Assembly (NCBI RefSeq): GCF_000332475.2
Contig: NZ_AOGX02000015.1
Span: 682,001-746,000 of the forward strand
From: Leptospira yanagawae serovar Saopaulo str. Sao Paulo = ATCC 700523
Lineage (GTDB): Bacteria > Spirochaetota > Leptospiria > Leptospirales > Leptospiraceae
Reading direction: 5' to 3'
DNA length: 64,000 nucleotides
The notes beneath the pieces were generated by a model. The model did not search any database and had not been told where the DNA came from. It worked only from the letters and a program-made list of their open reading frames with translations. Positions 28,859 to 37,593 of the stretch are shown piece after piece. The position numbers and the translations under genes were made by a program. The first letter of the stretch is position 1. Every line of letters begins with the position of its first letter.

Positions 28859-29020
28859 TTAGAACTTTCTCCCGATTTTTTCGTCGGAAACAGTCAATTT
28901 ATAACGTCCCTTTCTTCTTCTAGAAGCTATCACATTTCTTCCGCCTGGGGTAGCCATTCTGGCTCGGAATCCGTGAGTTCTCACGCGTTTAATTTTACTC
29001 GGTTGGAATGTACGTTTCAT
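28859..29020 (-). CDS. rpmH: 50S ribosomal protein L34
   Basis: The frame from ATG at 29020 to TAA at 28859 encodes 53 residues starting [20 protein letters not shown]. It contains the family block [19 protein letters not shown] and ends with a short extension ([12 protein letters not shown]) beyond the usual 44-46 residues. It is the first gene of the rpmH-rnpA-yidD-yidC-jag-mnmE run, and AGGTG precedes its start. Confidence 0.95.
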   Translation of the reverse strand: MKRTFQPSKIKRVRTHGFRARMATPGGRNVIASRRRKGRYKLTVSDEKIGRKF

Positions 29021-29119
29021 GAAACACCTAATTTATCTATATATGATCGCAAAAATATGAGGTCTTTTGAAAGGTTTTTGGTACCCCCATGGAAGTCAAG
29101 GGGAATTGGGAAAAATGAT

Positions 29120-29149
29120 TGGACAGCAAAGATCTTATGTGACATAAGA
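29120..29149 (+). promoter_or_regulatory. Candidate mltA promoter with a 17-nt palindrome
   Basis: TCTTATGT-G-ACATAAGA (29133-29149) is a perfect odd-centred palindrome. TGGACA (29120-29125) and CATAAG (29143-29148), spaced 17 bp, could be -35 and -10, so a bound protein would cover the -10. The core TATGTGACATA recurs before ftsQ at 55459-55469. Confidence 0.45.
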
Positions 29150-29232
29150 CCCATTCCATCAGTTCCTTCCAGGCAAAACCCTTCTTGCTTTCCCACCTTC
29201 CCTTGTCGATGGTTACAACGGAAGGGGAAACA

Positions 29233-30369
29233 ATGAAACATTTGGTTTATGCTTTGTTTTGGTTTTTCCCTGTTCTATTGATTTGCATCCAGGGATTGGG
29301 TGCCAACCCAAAGAAAGTCATCCCATCTCAAAAATTGCGGGATCCAAAGCTTTTCAGCTTACAAATCGCCATCCAAGAGTCCATCCTCTACTTTCAAAAA
29401 CTCCCACAAGATACAAAGTTTTTGTTCCATGGGGAAACATATTCACCAAATGAAATTTTACACCCTCTGCAAAAGATTCAAAAACAAATCCACCTCTATG
29501 AAACTGCGGAACTCCTCACTGAAGTGAAAAAACTTTTCCAAGAAGTGGAACTAAAAACAGGGAATGATCTCCCACTGATCACTGGGTATTATGAAGTGAG
29601 GGTCCAAGGAAAAACCAAACTAGAGGGGCACTATGCTCACCCGGCACTTGTCCCACCCATACGAGGAAACGTAGACGCAAAAGTTGTCTCCTTTCCACGA
29701 GAGTATTGGAAAGAAGAATCCCATTGGAAATCCCATTCGCAAGCAATCGTTTTCCTTCGTTTGACGGATCTCCACTTGGCACAATTGGAAGGATCAGCGA
29801 TCGTACAAACGGAAACAAAGGAAGTCTTTCGAATCAATTATTCTTCTGACAATGGGTTGGATTATGTCAGCCCATCTGTTCATTTAACTGGTGTTTGTCA
29901 AAGTTTGAAGCCATATCATCTTTCGAATTGTATGGAAACAAATCCAAACGAAGTAACAGACGCGATCTGGAAAAATCCAAGGTATATTTTTTTTGAAAAA
30001 GAAACAATTCATAATCATAAATCCAATTCGATTCCCATCGGACCATTGGGAAGTGGTGGCATACGTCTTGTAGAGGGAAGATCGGTCGCAATGGACAAAC
30101 AAATTCCTCTTGGATTTCCAGTCCTTTTGAGTTTTCCTTCCACCAAACAGACATATCATGACCATCTGGCATTTGTTCATGATCGAGGGAACGCCATCCA
30201 AGGCGAAGGAAGAGTTGATTTTTATTTAGGAAATGGTTTTGGAGTTGATGAGGTTGCAAACCAACTGTTAACCAAAGGAAAAGTGGTGTTACTAGTTCCA
30301 CGAAAAAAAGACTGCCAAACTGTTTCACCAAAAAAATGTAACCGTCGGCAATCAAAATCAATGGAATGA
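29233..30369 (+). CDS. mltA: Membrane-bound lytic murein transglycosylase A (MltA family)
   Basis: MltA cleaves the glycan strands of peptidoglycan to form 1,6-anhydro-muropeptides. The 378-residue protein starts with a signal peptide (residues 1-24). It has the family block ITGYYEVRVQGKTKLEG and the 3D-type domain GRSVAMDKQIPLGFPVLL, then FVHDRGNAIQGEGRVDFYLG, with the conserved Asp residues of the active site. No lipobox is evident, so it may be soluble in the periplasm. The ATG at 29233 is preceded by GAAGGGGA. Confidence 0.9.
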   Translation: MKHLVYALFWFFPVLLICIQGLGANPKKVIPSQKLRDPKLFSLQIAIQESILYFQKLPQDTKFLFHGETYSPNEILHPLQKIQKQIHLYETAELLTEVKKLFQEVELKTGNDLPLITGYYEVRVQGKTKLEGHYAHPALVPPIRGNVDAKVVSFPREYWKEESHWKSHSQAIVFLRLTDLHLAQLEGSAIVQTETKEVFRINYSSDNGLDYVSPSVHLTGVCQSLKPYHLSNCMETNPNEVTDAIWKNPRYIFFEKETIHNHKSNSIPIGPLGSGGIRLVEGRSVAMDKQIPLGFPVLLSFPSTKQTYHDHLAFVHDRGNAIQGEGRVDFYLGNGFGVDEVANQLLTKGKVVLLVPRKKDCQTVSPKKCNRRQSKSME

Positions 30370-30425
30370 TCCTAATAAAAAAATCTTAGTCTAAATGATT
30401 TTTAAATTTAAGGATCCTATGGTAC

Positions 30426-30806
30426 TCATTTCATAGAACTGAGTCCAATTTGGTTTCCTTCAGAATCTTCACAAATGGATACAAATCCAAATTTGCCGAT
30501 TGAAAACTTTTGCCGAACTAATTTTCCACCAAACGATTTTAATTTTTTTTCATCCAGTAAACAGTCTTCAACACTAAAATAAACCATAGTACCACCTAAT
30601 CCAGGTTTCTGGTACTTTGATTCCACAAGGGCACCAGAAGAACCATAAACAGACATATCCGAAGAAAAAACTTTCATTTTTGTTTCACCAGTTGGGTCGA
30701 TTAGATCTTCTAAGGTTTGTTGGCATATAGTTTCATAAAATTTTGTGGCTCTATCCAGTTGATTCACATAGAGATCAAACCAACCAATGGCATTTGTTTT
30801 TGTCAT
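30426..30806 (-). CDS. VOC-family (glyoxalase/bleomycin-resistance fold) protein
   Basis: A 126-residue single VOC protein of two beta-alpha-beta-beta-beta modules. IGWFDLYVNQLDRATKFYETI opens the first and YFSVEDCLLDEKKLKSFGGKLV the second; ICEDSEGNQIGL closes it. These proteins bind a metal or small ligand; the substrate is unknown. The ATG at 30806 is chosen because GGAGG lies 8 nt before it. It follows the AraC regulator gene by 80 nt in the same direction. Confidence 0.85.
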   Translation of the reverse strand: MTKTNAIGWFDLYVNQLDRATKFYETICQQTLEDLIDPTGETKMKVFSSDMSVYGSSGALVESKYQKPGLGGTMVYFSVEDCLLDEKKLKSFGGKLVRQKFSIGKFGFVSICEDSEGNQIGLSSMK

Positions 30807-30886
30807 ATCATTATCCTCCATCATGAAAGGTTTTGTTTTCATGATGATTGACTTTACTTCAAAAATGAAAGTTAAGATTGTATAAA

Positions 30887-31630
30887 TCAGACATCGAATT
30901 GTTTGAAATATTCTTTTGGTGTGTAACCTGTGATTTTACGAAAGGAGTGTATGAAATGAGATTGGTCTGTGTAAAAATCTAGATAATGGCCTTTTAATGC
31001 CTTTTGTAATCTTAAAATTTTTAAAAAATCGTGTGGTGAAAATCCTGTTGCCTCTTTGAGTTTTCGTTGTAACTGTCTAGGAGATAAGTTTCCATATACT
31101 GCCATATCTTCTACCGACTCAATCTCATCCAAATTTTCTAAGATTAAACTTACTAATTCATTTTTCTTTACAATTCCATCTTTTAATAATGTTTGCACAA
31201 GTTCTGAAAAGATTTCAGAAAAATTTTCAAACTCTAAATTTGAAAGACGGTTTGCCGTAGCCACGAGAGGTAAGTTTCCTATGTAAGGTTGGTCCACAAA
31301 TCCAGAAACGATTTCTTTTGGATTCCCTTGCCACATTCCCGGCAAAAATTGAATGCCTGTATAATGAAATTTTTTACCTAAGTTGAGAGTTACATATTCC
31401 GTTTTTCTCATCGTGACTGCGGCAATTTTTGTATCCAATAAATTAAGTAACACATTCACACAGGCATCCGGAATCACATGTAGGATAAAATCTTCCTCTA
31501 ACTTCTGAACAGTTTTCATTTCCCAGTAAGAATGGACAATGTATTGTAATTCGTTCGGAACCTGTGTTACCTTGAAGGAAACAGCATGGAACTTTTTATG
31601 AATGCCATCGTTGATTGGATCGTACTTCAC
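30887..31630 (-). CDS. AraC-family transcriptional regulator
   Basis: A 247-residue protein. The N-terminal 130 residues are a beta-rich sensor-like domain (VHSYWEMKT, FHYTGIQFLPGMW) as in DUF6597-type regulators. The C-terminal 100 residues form the two helix-turn-helix units, with NLSPRQLQRKLKEATGFSP and SHFIHSFRKITGYTPKEY. It probably controls the VOC gene behind it; effector unknown. Confidence 0.88.
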   Translation of the reverse strand: MKYDPINDGIHKKFHAVSFKVTQVPNELQYIVHSYWEMKTVQKLEEDFILHVIPDACVNVLLNLLDTKIAAVTMRKTEYVTLNLGKKFHYTGIQFLPGMWQGNPKEIVSGFVDQPYIGNLPLVATANRLSNLEFENFSEIFSELVQTLLKDGIVKKNELVSLILENLDEIESVEDMAVYGNLSPRQLQRKLKEATGFSPHDFLKILRLQKALKGHYLDFYTDQSHFIHSFRKITGYTPKEYFKQFDV

Positions 31631-31694
31631 AAAAGTTTTTCCTTTCTAATTCCTCTTTCATTGGATTGAAACATTAGTGATGATCAATTCATTT

Positions 31695-32345
31695 TTAATT
31701 TGATATGCCACGGTAGAAAATTGAAAAAATAGATTCGATTTCAGTATCGACTTCGATTGGATACTTGGGTGCTAAGACAAACTTAGTTATCAAAAAACTG
31801 GCACCTAAACTGAACGAAGCACGTACGATTTGATTTGGATCTAAGTCCTTGCGAATATCACCTTTTTCTTGAAAATAATGAAAGGCTTCGAGCGAGGTAT
31901 CATACAAATTCATTTTCCACAATTGTCCAAATATCTCTGCAAATTCTTTTGAAAATAGAAGAGCGCCAAGCAAAAGTTTTAATTTTTGTGGTTCTTTGGC
32001 AACAGCATCATACCTTGCTTTTAATATCCCAGTATACCAATCCTTAAAATTTGGATTCAAAGTTTTGAGTCTATGTTTTAAATCCGTCATATGTCCTGGC
32101 AAAATTGTCTCAAAAAGTAAACCAGATAACACTCGTTTGTATAAATCATTTTTTGTAGGGAAATATTTAAATAAAGTGCGTTCTGTAACTCCTGCTTGTT
32201 TTGCTAGTTCTGCGGTTGTGGCACCGCTAAATCCTTGTTCTGCAAAAACATCCTCAGCTGCATACACTATATCTTTTTCCTTCTCAGTTCGTGGGTTTTT
32301 GTAGGATTCAAATTCATTTTGTAGCAGTTTTAAGGTAAGTTTCAT
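31695..32345 (-). CDS. TetR-family repressor
   Basis: A 216-residue regulator with an N-terminal HTH (DVFAEQGFSGATTAELAKQAGVTERTLFKYFPTK is the matching region, residues 32-65). An all-helical ligand-binding domain of the TetR fold follows. It is divergent from the phloroglucinol-hydrolase-like gene, and the shared 128-bp gap holds inverted repeats fit for a TetR dimer, so it likely represses that operon and possibly itself. Confidence 0.9.
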   Translation of the reverse strand: MKLTLKLLQNEFESYKNPRTEKEKDIVYAAEDVFAEQGFSGATTAELAKQAGVTERTLFKYFPTKNDLYKRVLSGLLFETILPGHMTDLKHRLKTLNPNFKDWYTGILKARYDAVAKEPQKLKLLLGALLFSKEFAEIFGQLWKMNLYDTSLEAFHYFQEKGDIRKDLDPNQIVRASFSLGASFLITKFVLAPKYPIEVDTEIESIFSIFYRGISN

Positions 32346-32409
32346 GAATATTTTCTAACTCGTTAAATCTCATTTTTTTCCAATCGTTATTTTTTTCGAT
32401 TGATTTTTT

Positions 32410-32460
32410 GTATAGTATTTACTTTACAATGAATTTAGCTAGGTATAGTGTATACTATAC
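32410..32460 (+). promoter_or_regulatory. Operator region between TetR gene and hydrolase operon
   Basis: GTATAGT-GTAT-ACTATAC (32443-32460) is a perfect inverted repeat that also contains the nested palindrome GTGTATA-C-TATACAC (32448-32462). Another GTATAGT stands at 32410-32416. TTTACA (32423-32428) and TATAGT (32444-32449) could be a promoter with a short 15-bp spacer. The ribosome site GGGAG follows at 32463, so a bound repressor would block the promoter. Confidence 0.6.
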
Positions 32461-32473
32461 ACGGGAGATTGTC

Positions 32474-33130
32474 ATGAAACGAGTCAAATTAGGTTTGTTA
32501 CCCAAACTTGAAATTGAGTGGCTACGTAAATCTGTAGATTCGGCTGAATCAGGAAGGGAAATTTTACCTGATGGGCGAGTCAAGTATTGGATCCGACATG
32601 AAATTCTAGATGGAATTGAACCGAAAATGTTGGTTTGGTGGTTTCAAAATCTGGAAGGAGAGATGGAATACAAAGGAAAACATTACAATCGATACCATGT
32701 ATGGCATCCAGAAGACCATGTTCATGTAAGTTACGAAAAACGAAAAGAAGATGGTTCGATCGGACCTGGTGCCGTATTACGAATCGTCGAATATCTGGGC
32801 CGACAAAAAAAATATTTAGTCAATGTAATCAGTCCGATTGAAAAATTGGATGAGGATGGATTCATCCACAATCCTAAATTGTATGGGTTGTTCCCTTTAG
32901 CAAGAATGGAATATCGTTTCCAACAAACCAAAGATGGAACATCTTATGAGAATTGTTTAATTGTTGGTTGGAAGGGATTTTCTTTTCGTTTCTTTAGACC
33001 AATTTTTGAATTTCTATTCTTTGACAAAAAACATGGATATGCTTGGATCAAACATAATATAGAAGAAGTAGGTCAGTTCCAAAAATTTTTGCCTGATCTC
33101 TATAGGAAAGAAAATGAAAATTTACGGTGA
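32474..33130 (+). CDS. 2,4-diacetylphloroglucinol hydrolase (PhlG)-like metalloenzyme
   Basis: A 218-residue protein with features of the DAPG-hydrolase family: KYWIRHEILDGIEPKMLVWW, the His-rich YHVWHPEDHVHV (residues 74-85), RIVEYLG (Glu106) and, near the C-terminus, KHNIEE (His194, Glu198). PhlG of Pseudomonas binds Zn through two His and two Glu, with the last pair spaced His-x3-Glu as here, and cleaves an acetyl C-C bond of diacetylphloroglucinol. The real substrate here is unknown. The ATG at 32474 has GGGAG upstream. Its 3' end overlaps the GST gene by 17 nt. Confidence 0.7.
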   Translation: MKRVKLGLLPKLEIEWLRKSVDSAESGREILPDGRVKYWIRHEILDGIEPKMLVWWFQNLEGEMEYKGKHYNRYHVWHPEDHVHVSYEKRKEDGSIGPGAVLRIVEYLGRQKKYLVNVISPIEKLDEDGFIHNPKLYGLFPLARMEYRFQQTKDGTSYENCLIVGWKGFSFRFFRPIFEFLFFDKKHGYAWIKHNIEEVGQFQKFLPDLYRKENENLR

Positions 33131-33716
33131 TAGCCAATCGGGAAATTGTTATAAATTACAGTTAGTTGCTTCTTTTTTAAACATAACCTATGAATGGATT
33201 GAATTAGATATCAAAAATGGAGATACGAAAACCGAGTCATTTCTCAAATTAAATCCAAACGGGAAAATTCCCATCCTTGTGTTAGATGATGGTAGGGTTT
33301 TATCTGAATCAAATGCGATTTTAAATTTTTTGGCCGAAGGAAGTGATTTAGTTCCAAACGATTCATTTGATAGGGCGAAAGTATTACAATGGCAGTTTTT
33401 CGAACAATACAGTCATGAACCTTATATTGCTGTTGCAAGATTCATCCAACATTACTTAGGAATTCCTGCTGATAGAAAAGTGGAATACGAATCAAAACAA
33501 TCTGGAGGACACAAAGCCCTTCGTGTAATGGAAATCCAATTGGAGAAAACACCGTATTTAGTCGGTGAATCGATGACACTAGCAGACATTAGTTTATTTG
33601 CTTATACTCATGTAGCCCACGAAGGTGGATTTGATCTAACTGAGTATCCTAAAATCAATGGATGGATCCAAAGGATTCAGAATCAAAAAGGTTTCATTCC
33701 AATGAAATCAAGGTAA
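33114..33716 (+). CDS. Glutathione S-transferase family protein
   Basis: A 200-residue cytosolic protein with an N-terminal thioredoxin-like domain (MKIYGDSQSGNCYKLQL, LNPNGKIPILVLDDG, LSESNAIL as the glutathione-gamma-Glu binding loop) and a helical C-terminal domain (MTLADISLFAY). It probably conjugates or reduces electrophiles. It overlaps the phloroglucinol-hydrolase-like gene by 17 nt and is thus in the TetR-linked operon. Confidence 0.92.
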   Translation: MKIYGDSQSGNCYKLQLVASFLNITYEWIELDIKNGDTKTESFLKLNPNGKIPILVLDDGRVLSESNAILNFLAEGSDLVPNDSFDRAKVLQWQFFEQYSHEPYIAVARFIQHYLGIPADRKVEYESKQSGGHKALRVMEIQLEKTPYLVGESMTLADISLFAYTHVAHEGGFDLTEYPKINGWIQRIQNQKGFIPMKSR

Positions 33717-34631
33717 TTGGAGGTTACAAATTTCCTCATCCGTTTCAATTTCTATTGTTGTATGAACAATTGCAAATTTGATAGCAATGTTTCTGATTTG
33801 TTCTTTGATACTTTGGTATCGATTTGGTTTCAATTTTTTATCAATCAATACATGAAGCGAGGCCACATGTTGGTTTCCATCCAAACTCCAAATTTTGATG
33901 TCGTGAACTGACTTCACACCTTTAATTTGTTCCCATTGTACGATCAAATCTTTGCGATCGAGAGTAACGGGAACGGCTTGTAGAAAAATTCGCATCACTT
34001 GTTTGGTATTCCCATATGCATTATATAAAATCCAAATTGCAATCCCTAACGATAACAATGGATCAATCCATGGCACTTCCCAAAAATACATTAGGATACT
34101 TCCGAATAACACGGCGATCCATCCTAATATATCTTCCAAAAAATGCAAAAAAACAGCTTTTTCAGAAAAACTTGACCCATGTTGCAATCGAAACATGGCA
34201 ATTCCATTTACGACAACACCAACAATGGCAAGCAAAAACATGACATCCGCTTTCGATTCTGCAGGTGATAGAAATCGTTTAACGGATTCGATGATCATAA
34301 ATACAGAGCCAACCGATAATAAAACTGAAATAATTAGAGCACCTAATATGGAAAAACGTTTGTATCCATAATCGAAATGCCGATCAATCGGTTTCGTAGA
34401 AACTTTTTGTAAATACCAAACAAATGCAAGAGAGAACGCATCTCCAAAATCATGGAAAGCATCAGAAATGATAGCGATACTATTGGAATAAATCCCACCC
34501 AATAATTCAAAAATAGAAAAAAATAAATTTAATACAAAAGCCCACGCAAGATTTTTAGATGCGGAGGAATGATGGTGTGAATGGTTGTGGTCTTTGATTT
34601 TGTGATTAGAATGATCGTGGCCATGTCCCAT
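33708..34631 (-). CDS. Cation diffusion facilitator (Zn/Co/Cd exporter, CzcD/ZitB-like)
   Basis: A 307-residue membrane protein. The His-rich cytosolic N-terminus (MGHGHDHSNHK and further His clusters to residue 22) is followed by six helices. The metal sites are visible as HDFGD in helix 2 and HFLED in helix 5 (HxxxD). A C-terminal cytoplasmic domain with HDIKIWSLDGNQHVASLHV follows. It exports divalent metal from the cytosol in exchange for protons. Its 3' end overlaps the GST gene by 9 nt on the opposite strand. Confidence 0.92.
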   Translation of the reverse strand: MGHGHDHSNHKIKDHNHSHHHSSASKNLAWAFVLNLFFSIFELLGGIYSNSIAIISDAFHDFGDAFSLAFVWYLQKVSTKPIDRHFDYGYKRFSILGALIISVLLSVGSVFMIIESVKRFLSPAESKADVMFLLAIVGVVVNGIAMFRLQHGSSFSEKAVFLHFLEDILGWIAVLFGSILMYFWEVPWIDPLLSLGIAIWILYNAYGNTKQVMRIFLQAVPVTLDRKDLIVQWEQIKGVKSVHDIKIWSLDGNQHVASLHVLIDKKLKPNRYQSIKEQIRNIAIKFAIVHTTIEIETDEEICNLQLP

Positions 34632-34760
34632 AAGGATAAAATAAAAACCAAATCAATAGAATGCAACCAGGAAAGAAATCATTTGTATGAAGGTTGGGTT
34701 CCGAAATATGCAATACAATAACATTCAAAACGCTTTTTAGAGATCTTTTGCAATTCTATT

Positions 34761-36653
34761 TCATTCGAATAGGATGATTGGTTTTGAATAGATGTAACCT
34801 TGCACGATATGGCAGGAGGTTTTTTTCAAATGTTGGATTTGTTCTTCCCTTTCGATTCCTTCTGCAATGGTTTTTAACCCAAGGGAATCTGCGAGATGGC
34901 AGATTGATTCCAATAACAGAAAATTTCGATCGGAGATTGCAATGTCATCCAAAAACGATTTATCAATTTTTAATTCATCAAATTGAATTTTTTGCATATA
35001 GTGCAAAGAAGAATATCCTTTTCCAAAATCATCCAAAGAAACGGAAATTCCATTTGCCCGAAGTGAGTTCACAATTTTTTCTATCGTTTCAACTTCATCT
35101 AAGAAAACATCTTCTGTGATTTCAAAAATTAATATTTTAGGATCAATGGATTTTTCTTTTAAATAACCGATGATATAGTCATTGAAGTTTGGATATAAAA
35201 AGAAGATAGGTGAGATATTAATCGAAATTTTAATTTGATTCCCATATTTATGGAGTAAGTTTGGAATCTGGCTGATCACTTTTTGGAAAATATTTTTCCC
35301 AAAGGGAACAATCAAATCTGATTTGGTGATGATGGGAATAAATTCTTCTGGCGAAATTTCTCCATATTCCTTTACACTCCATCTAGCAAGTGCTTCCAAC
35401 CCTACAACTGATTGAGTTTTGATATCTACTTTTTCTTGGTATGCAATTCTAAATTCGTTTGAATGAATTGCTTTCTCTAATTGGTTTTTAAGTTTTTGTT
35501 CCCTTTCGATTTTCTTTTCCATCTTTGGATCAAACCAAACAAGAGAATTGATGGAATTTTCCCTTGCAACATTCATCGCGATGGAAAGTTTTCGGATCAC
35601 TTCATCCAATGTATTGGCTTCTTCTGGAAATCGAATTCCGGAAACTCGGTATTGTAATCTATGTCCTAAACGATCTGGAGTGAGGATTTGGTTATTATTT
35701 AAATCAAATTTAACGATGGCATCTTCAATCCTTTCGCGAGAAGAGTTTTCAATCCAAAGGATAAATTCATCCCCACCCAAACTGGCAATAATGGTGTTGG
35801 GTCTTTCTTTTGTGTATTCTTTCAATACGTTTCCAATTAATGTTAAAATTTGATCACCAAATCCAATTCCATGTAAGGCATTGATGACTTTGATTCCTTT
35901 GATATTAATGAGTAAAACAAATGTATCTTTTTGGCCTGAAGAGATCCGGTTTTGAATCGATGTTTCAAATAAATATCGATTTGGTAATTGAGTTAAATTA
36001 TCGTAAAATGCTAGTTTGTCGATGTATTGGTTTGACTTAAGGATTTTTGCTCTCGATTCTTTTAGATAAATAATATTTTTGATTAGTTTTGCCCTTAACC
36101 TTTGGATTAAAAATCCGGATAGGATTGAGAATATAACCAAACTAACCGTCTTGAAATACCATTCTCTTGGACTTTGGTTTCGAATGCCTAACTCATCTGG
36201 AAAGACTAGGTAAGAAGTATAAACTGAAATTCCAAAAATTGCAGGTATGATGGAGATGAAAAGGGCTGATACTAAACTTGGTAATGGTGGTAAAAAAACA
36301 AAAAAAGATATGATGATAAAGGCAAGTGACATCTCACCTGTTCCCAATAAACCACTCCGAAAAAATGATAATACCGAAATAAAAATTGCTGACCCAATGA
36401 GCGTCAAGATGCGAACGATGAGTGGAACTTTGTTTTTGAGTAAATATTCTAGAAAAAATAAAAAGGAAATTCCGATGTCTACGAATAGAAAAACATAGTC
36501 AATTTCACCCTTGTTTGTGAAGAAAGGGATGAGATGCAAACAAGCCGCGACTAAAAAAAGTAGTGAAGTAGCGATTAAAAATCTTCTGAGTAGTGGTCCC
36601 GTATCTTTACGGAAATTGAGCCAGTAGACGTAATTTCGTTTGGTTGTACTCAT
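34761..36653 (-). CDS. Membrane-bound GGDEF-EAL protein
   Basis: A 630-residue protein with about six N-terminal helices (residues 20-190), a GGDEF domain (about 205-370) and an EAL domain (about 385-630). The GGDEF motif is intact (ASLGGDEFILW), but the inhibitory RxxD I-site five residues before it is absent (RPNT). The EAL catalytic set is complete: LEALARW, SINISP, FEITED, LDDFGKGYSSL, LKIDKSF, AEGIE, QGYIYSKP. It may both make and degrade c-di-GMP at the membrane; which dominates cannot be told. Confidence 0.92.
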   Translation of the reverse strand: MSTTKRNYVYWLNFRKDTGPLLRRFLIATSLLFLVAACLHLIPFFTNKGEIDYVFLFVDIGISFLFFLEYLLKNKVPLIVRILTLIGSAIFISVLSFFRSGLLGTGEMSLAFIIISFFVFLPPLPSLVSALFISIIPAIFGISVYTSYLVFPDELGIRNQSPREWYFKTVSLVIFSILSGFLIQRLRAKLIKNIIYLKESRAKILKSNQYIDKLAFYDNLTQLPNRYLFETSIQNRISSGQKDTFVLLINIKGIKVINALHGIGFGDQILTLIGNVLKEYTKERPNTIIASLGGDEFILWIENSSRERIEDAIVKFDLNNNQILTPDRLGHRLQYRVSGIRFPEEANTLDEVIRKLSIAMNVARENSINSLVWFDPKMEKKIEREQKLKNQLEKAIHSNEFRIAYQEKVDIKTQSVVGLEALARWSVKEYGEISPEEFIPIITKSDLIVPFGKNIFQKVISQIPNLLHKYGNQIKISINISPIFFLYPNFNDYIIGYLKEKSIDPKILIFEITEDVFLDEVETIEKIVNSLRANGISVSLDDFGKGYSSLHYMQKIQFDELKIDKSFLDDIAISDRNFLLLESICHLADSLGLKTIAEGIEREEQIQHLKKTSCHIVQGYIYSKPIILFE

Positions 36654-36741
36654 ATTGTCCCTACAGTTTCATCTTGTCTAAAGGCGGCAGGTTTAAAAAA
36701 GTCTTTTCGAAACAAAACGTCAACACTATCTTATCCTCATT

Positions 36742-37251
36742 GTGTCCTCTCCTAATGAATTACCGCCGAAGTCACCACAAGAATCTGCTGTTGAAACCCG
36801 TCATATCGTTTTGCCTAATGATGCCAATCATTATGGTACTGCGTTTGGTGGTGCAATCATGAGTTGGATTGACTTAATTGCTGCAATGTCCGCACAGAGG
36901 CATTCTGGTCGCGAAGCTGTTACCGTTAGTATCGATCGGATCAATTTTATCACACCCATCCAAATTGGAGACCATGTCAATTTGAAGGCTATGGTCAATT
37001 ATGTTGGAACCACCTCAATGGAAGTAGGTGTGCAAGTGAACCGTGAAAATCCTTATACAGGAGAAATGGTTCGTGCAACAACCGCCTATCTATCGTTTGT
37101 TGCATTGGATGAAACTAAAAAACCAGCTCCTGTTCCACCATTGAAATTAGAAACGGAATTGGAAAAACGCCGTTATGCGGAAGGGAAAATGCGGATCGAA
37201 ATGGCAAAAGAATTTGCCGCAAAAATCAAAGCAGGTAGAAAAACCCTTTAG
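36742..37251 (+). CDS. Acyl-CoA thioesterase, hotdog fold (YciA/ACOT type)
   Basis: A 169-residue single hotdog protein. ETRHIVLPNDANHYGTAFGG and MSWIDLIAAMSAQRHS are the substrate-binding and helix segments of the acyl-CoA hydrolase family, and VSIDRINFITPIQIGD follows. It cleaves acyl-CoA thioesters; chain preference is unknown. The start is GTG at 36742. The stop overlaps the convergent DUF1330 gene by 4 nt. Confidence 0.9.
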   Translation: MSSPNELPPKSPQESAVETRHIVLPNDANHYGTAFGGAIMSWIDLIAAMSAQRHSGREAVTVSIDRINFITPIQIGDHVNLKAMVNYVGTTSMEVGVQVNRENPYTGEMVRATTAYLSFVALDETKKPAPVPPLKLETELEKRRYAEGKMRIEMAKEFAAKIKAGRKTL

Positions 37252-37571
37252 TCTTCAAATCGTTCGTACTCTGCAATTTGCGTTGTACTTTCTACTGATG
37301 GTACAAAGTATGTTTCCCGTATTTTTTTATAATCTGGATCTGCGAAGAAACTTTGTTTTCTTTCTTTGTTTTTGAAATAAATGAGAAATACTCGATTGAT
37401 AGGGTTTTCTGTTTCTGATTTTAAAGTTTCTTGGATTTTGAAGTCATAACGAAATCCACCTTCATATTGTTCCAAAATGCCCTTCATTGCATTTCGATAC
37501 TCTGCATAAAGGTTTTCATCTTTGACTTGTAAACCAACGATTGTTTCGAATGATAAAATTTCTTTTTCCAT
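37248..37571 (-). CDS. DUF1330-like protein
   Basis: A 107-residue ferredoxin-like (dimeric alpha-beta barrel) protein. VGLQVKDENLYAEYRNAM, LEQYEGGFRYDF and FLIYFKNKERKQSFFADPDYKKIRE follow the DUF1330 pattern. Function unknown; relatives are possible monooxygenase-like or binding proteins. The start at 37571 (MEKEILSF) is chosen because GAGAG lies just upstream; longer in-frame starts reach into the methyltransferase gene. Likely the last gene of a minus-strand run. Confidence 0.65.
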   Translation of the reverse strand: MEKEILSFETIVGLQVKDENLYAEYRNAMKGILEQYEGGFRYDFKIQETLKSETENPINRVFLIYFKNKERKQSFFADPDYKKIRETYFVPSVESTTQIAEYERFED

Positions 37572-37593
37572 GGATACTCTCATATCATTTAAT

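Noticed and set aside
29021..29232. Possible replication origin next to rpmH
   Set aside because: rpmH often lies near oriC, but no TTATCCACA-type DnaA box or dnaA gene is visible here; only a 17-nt palindrome fit for an operator was found.
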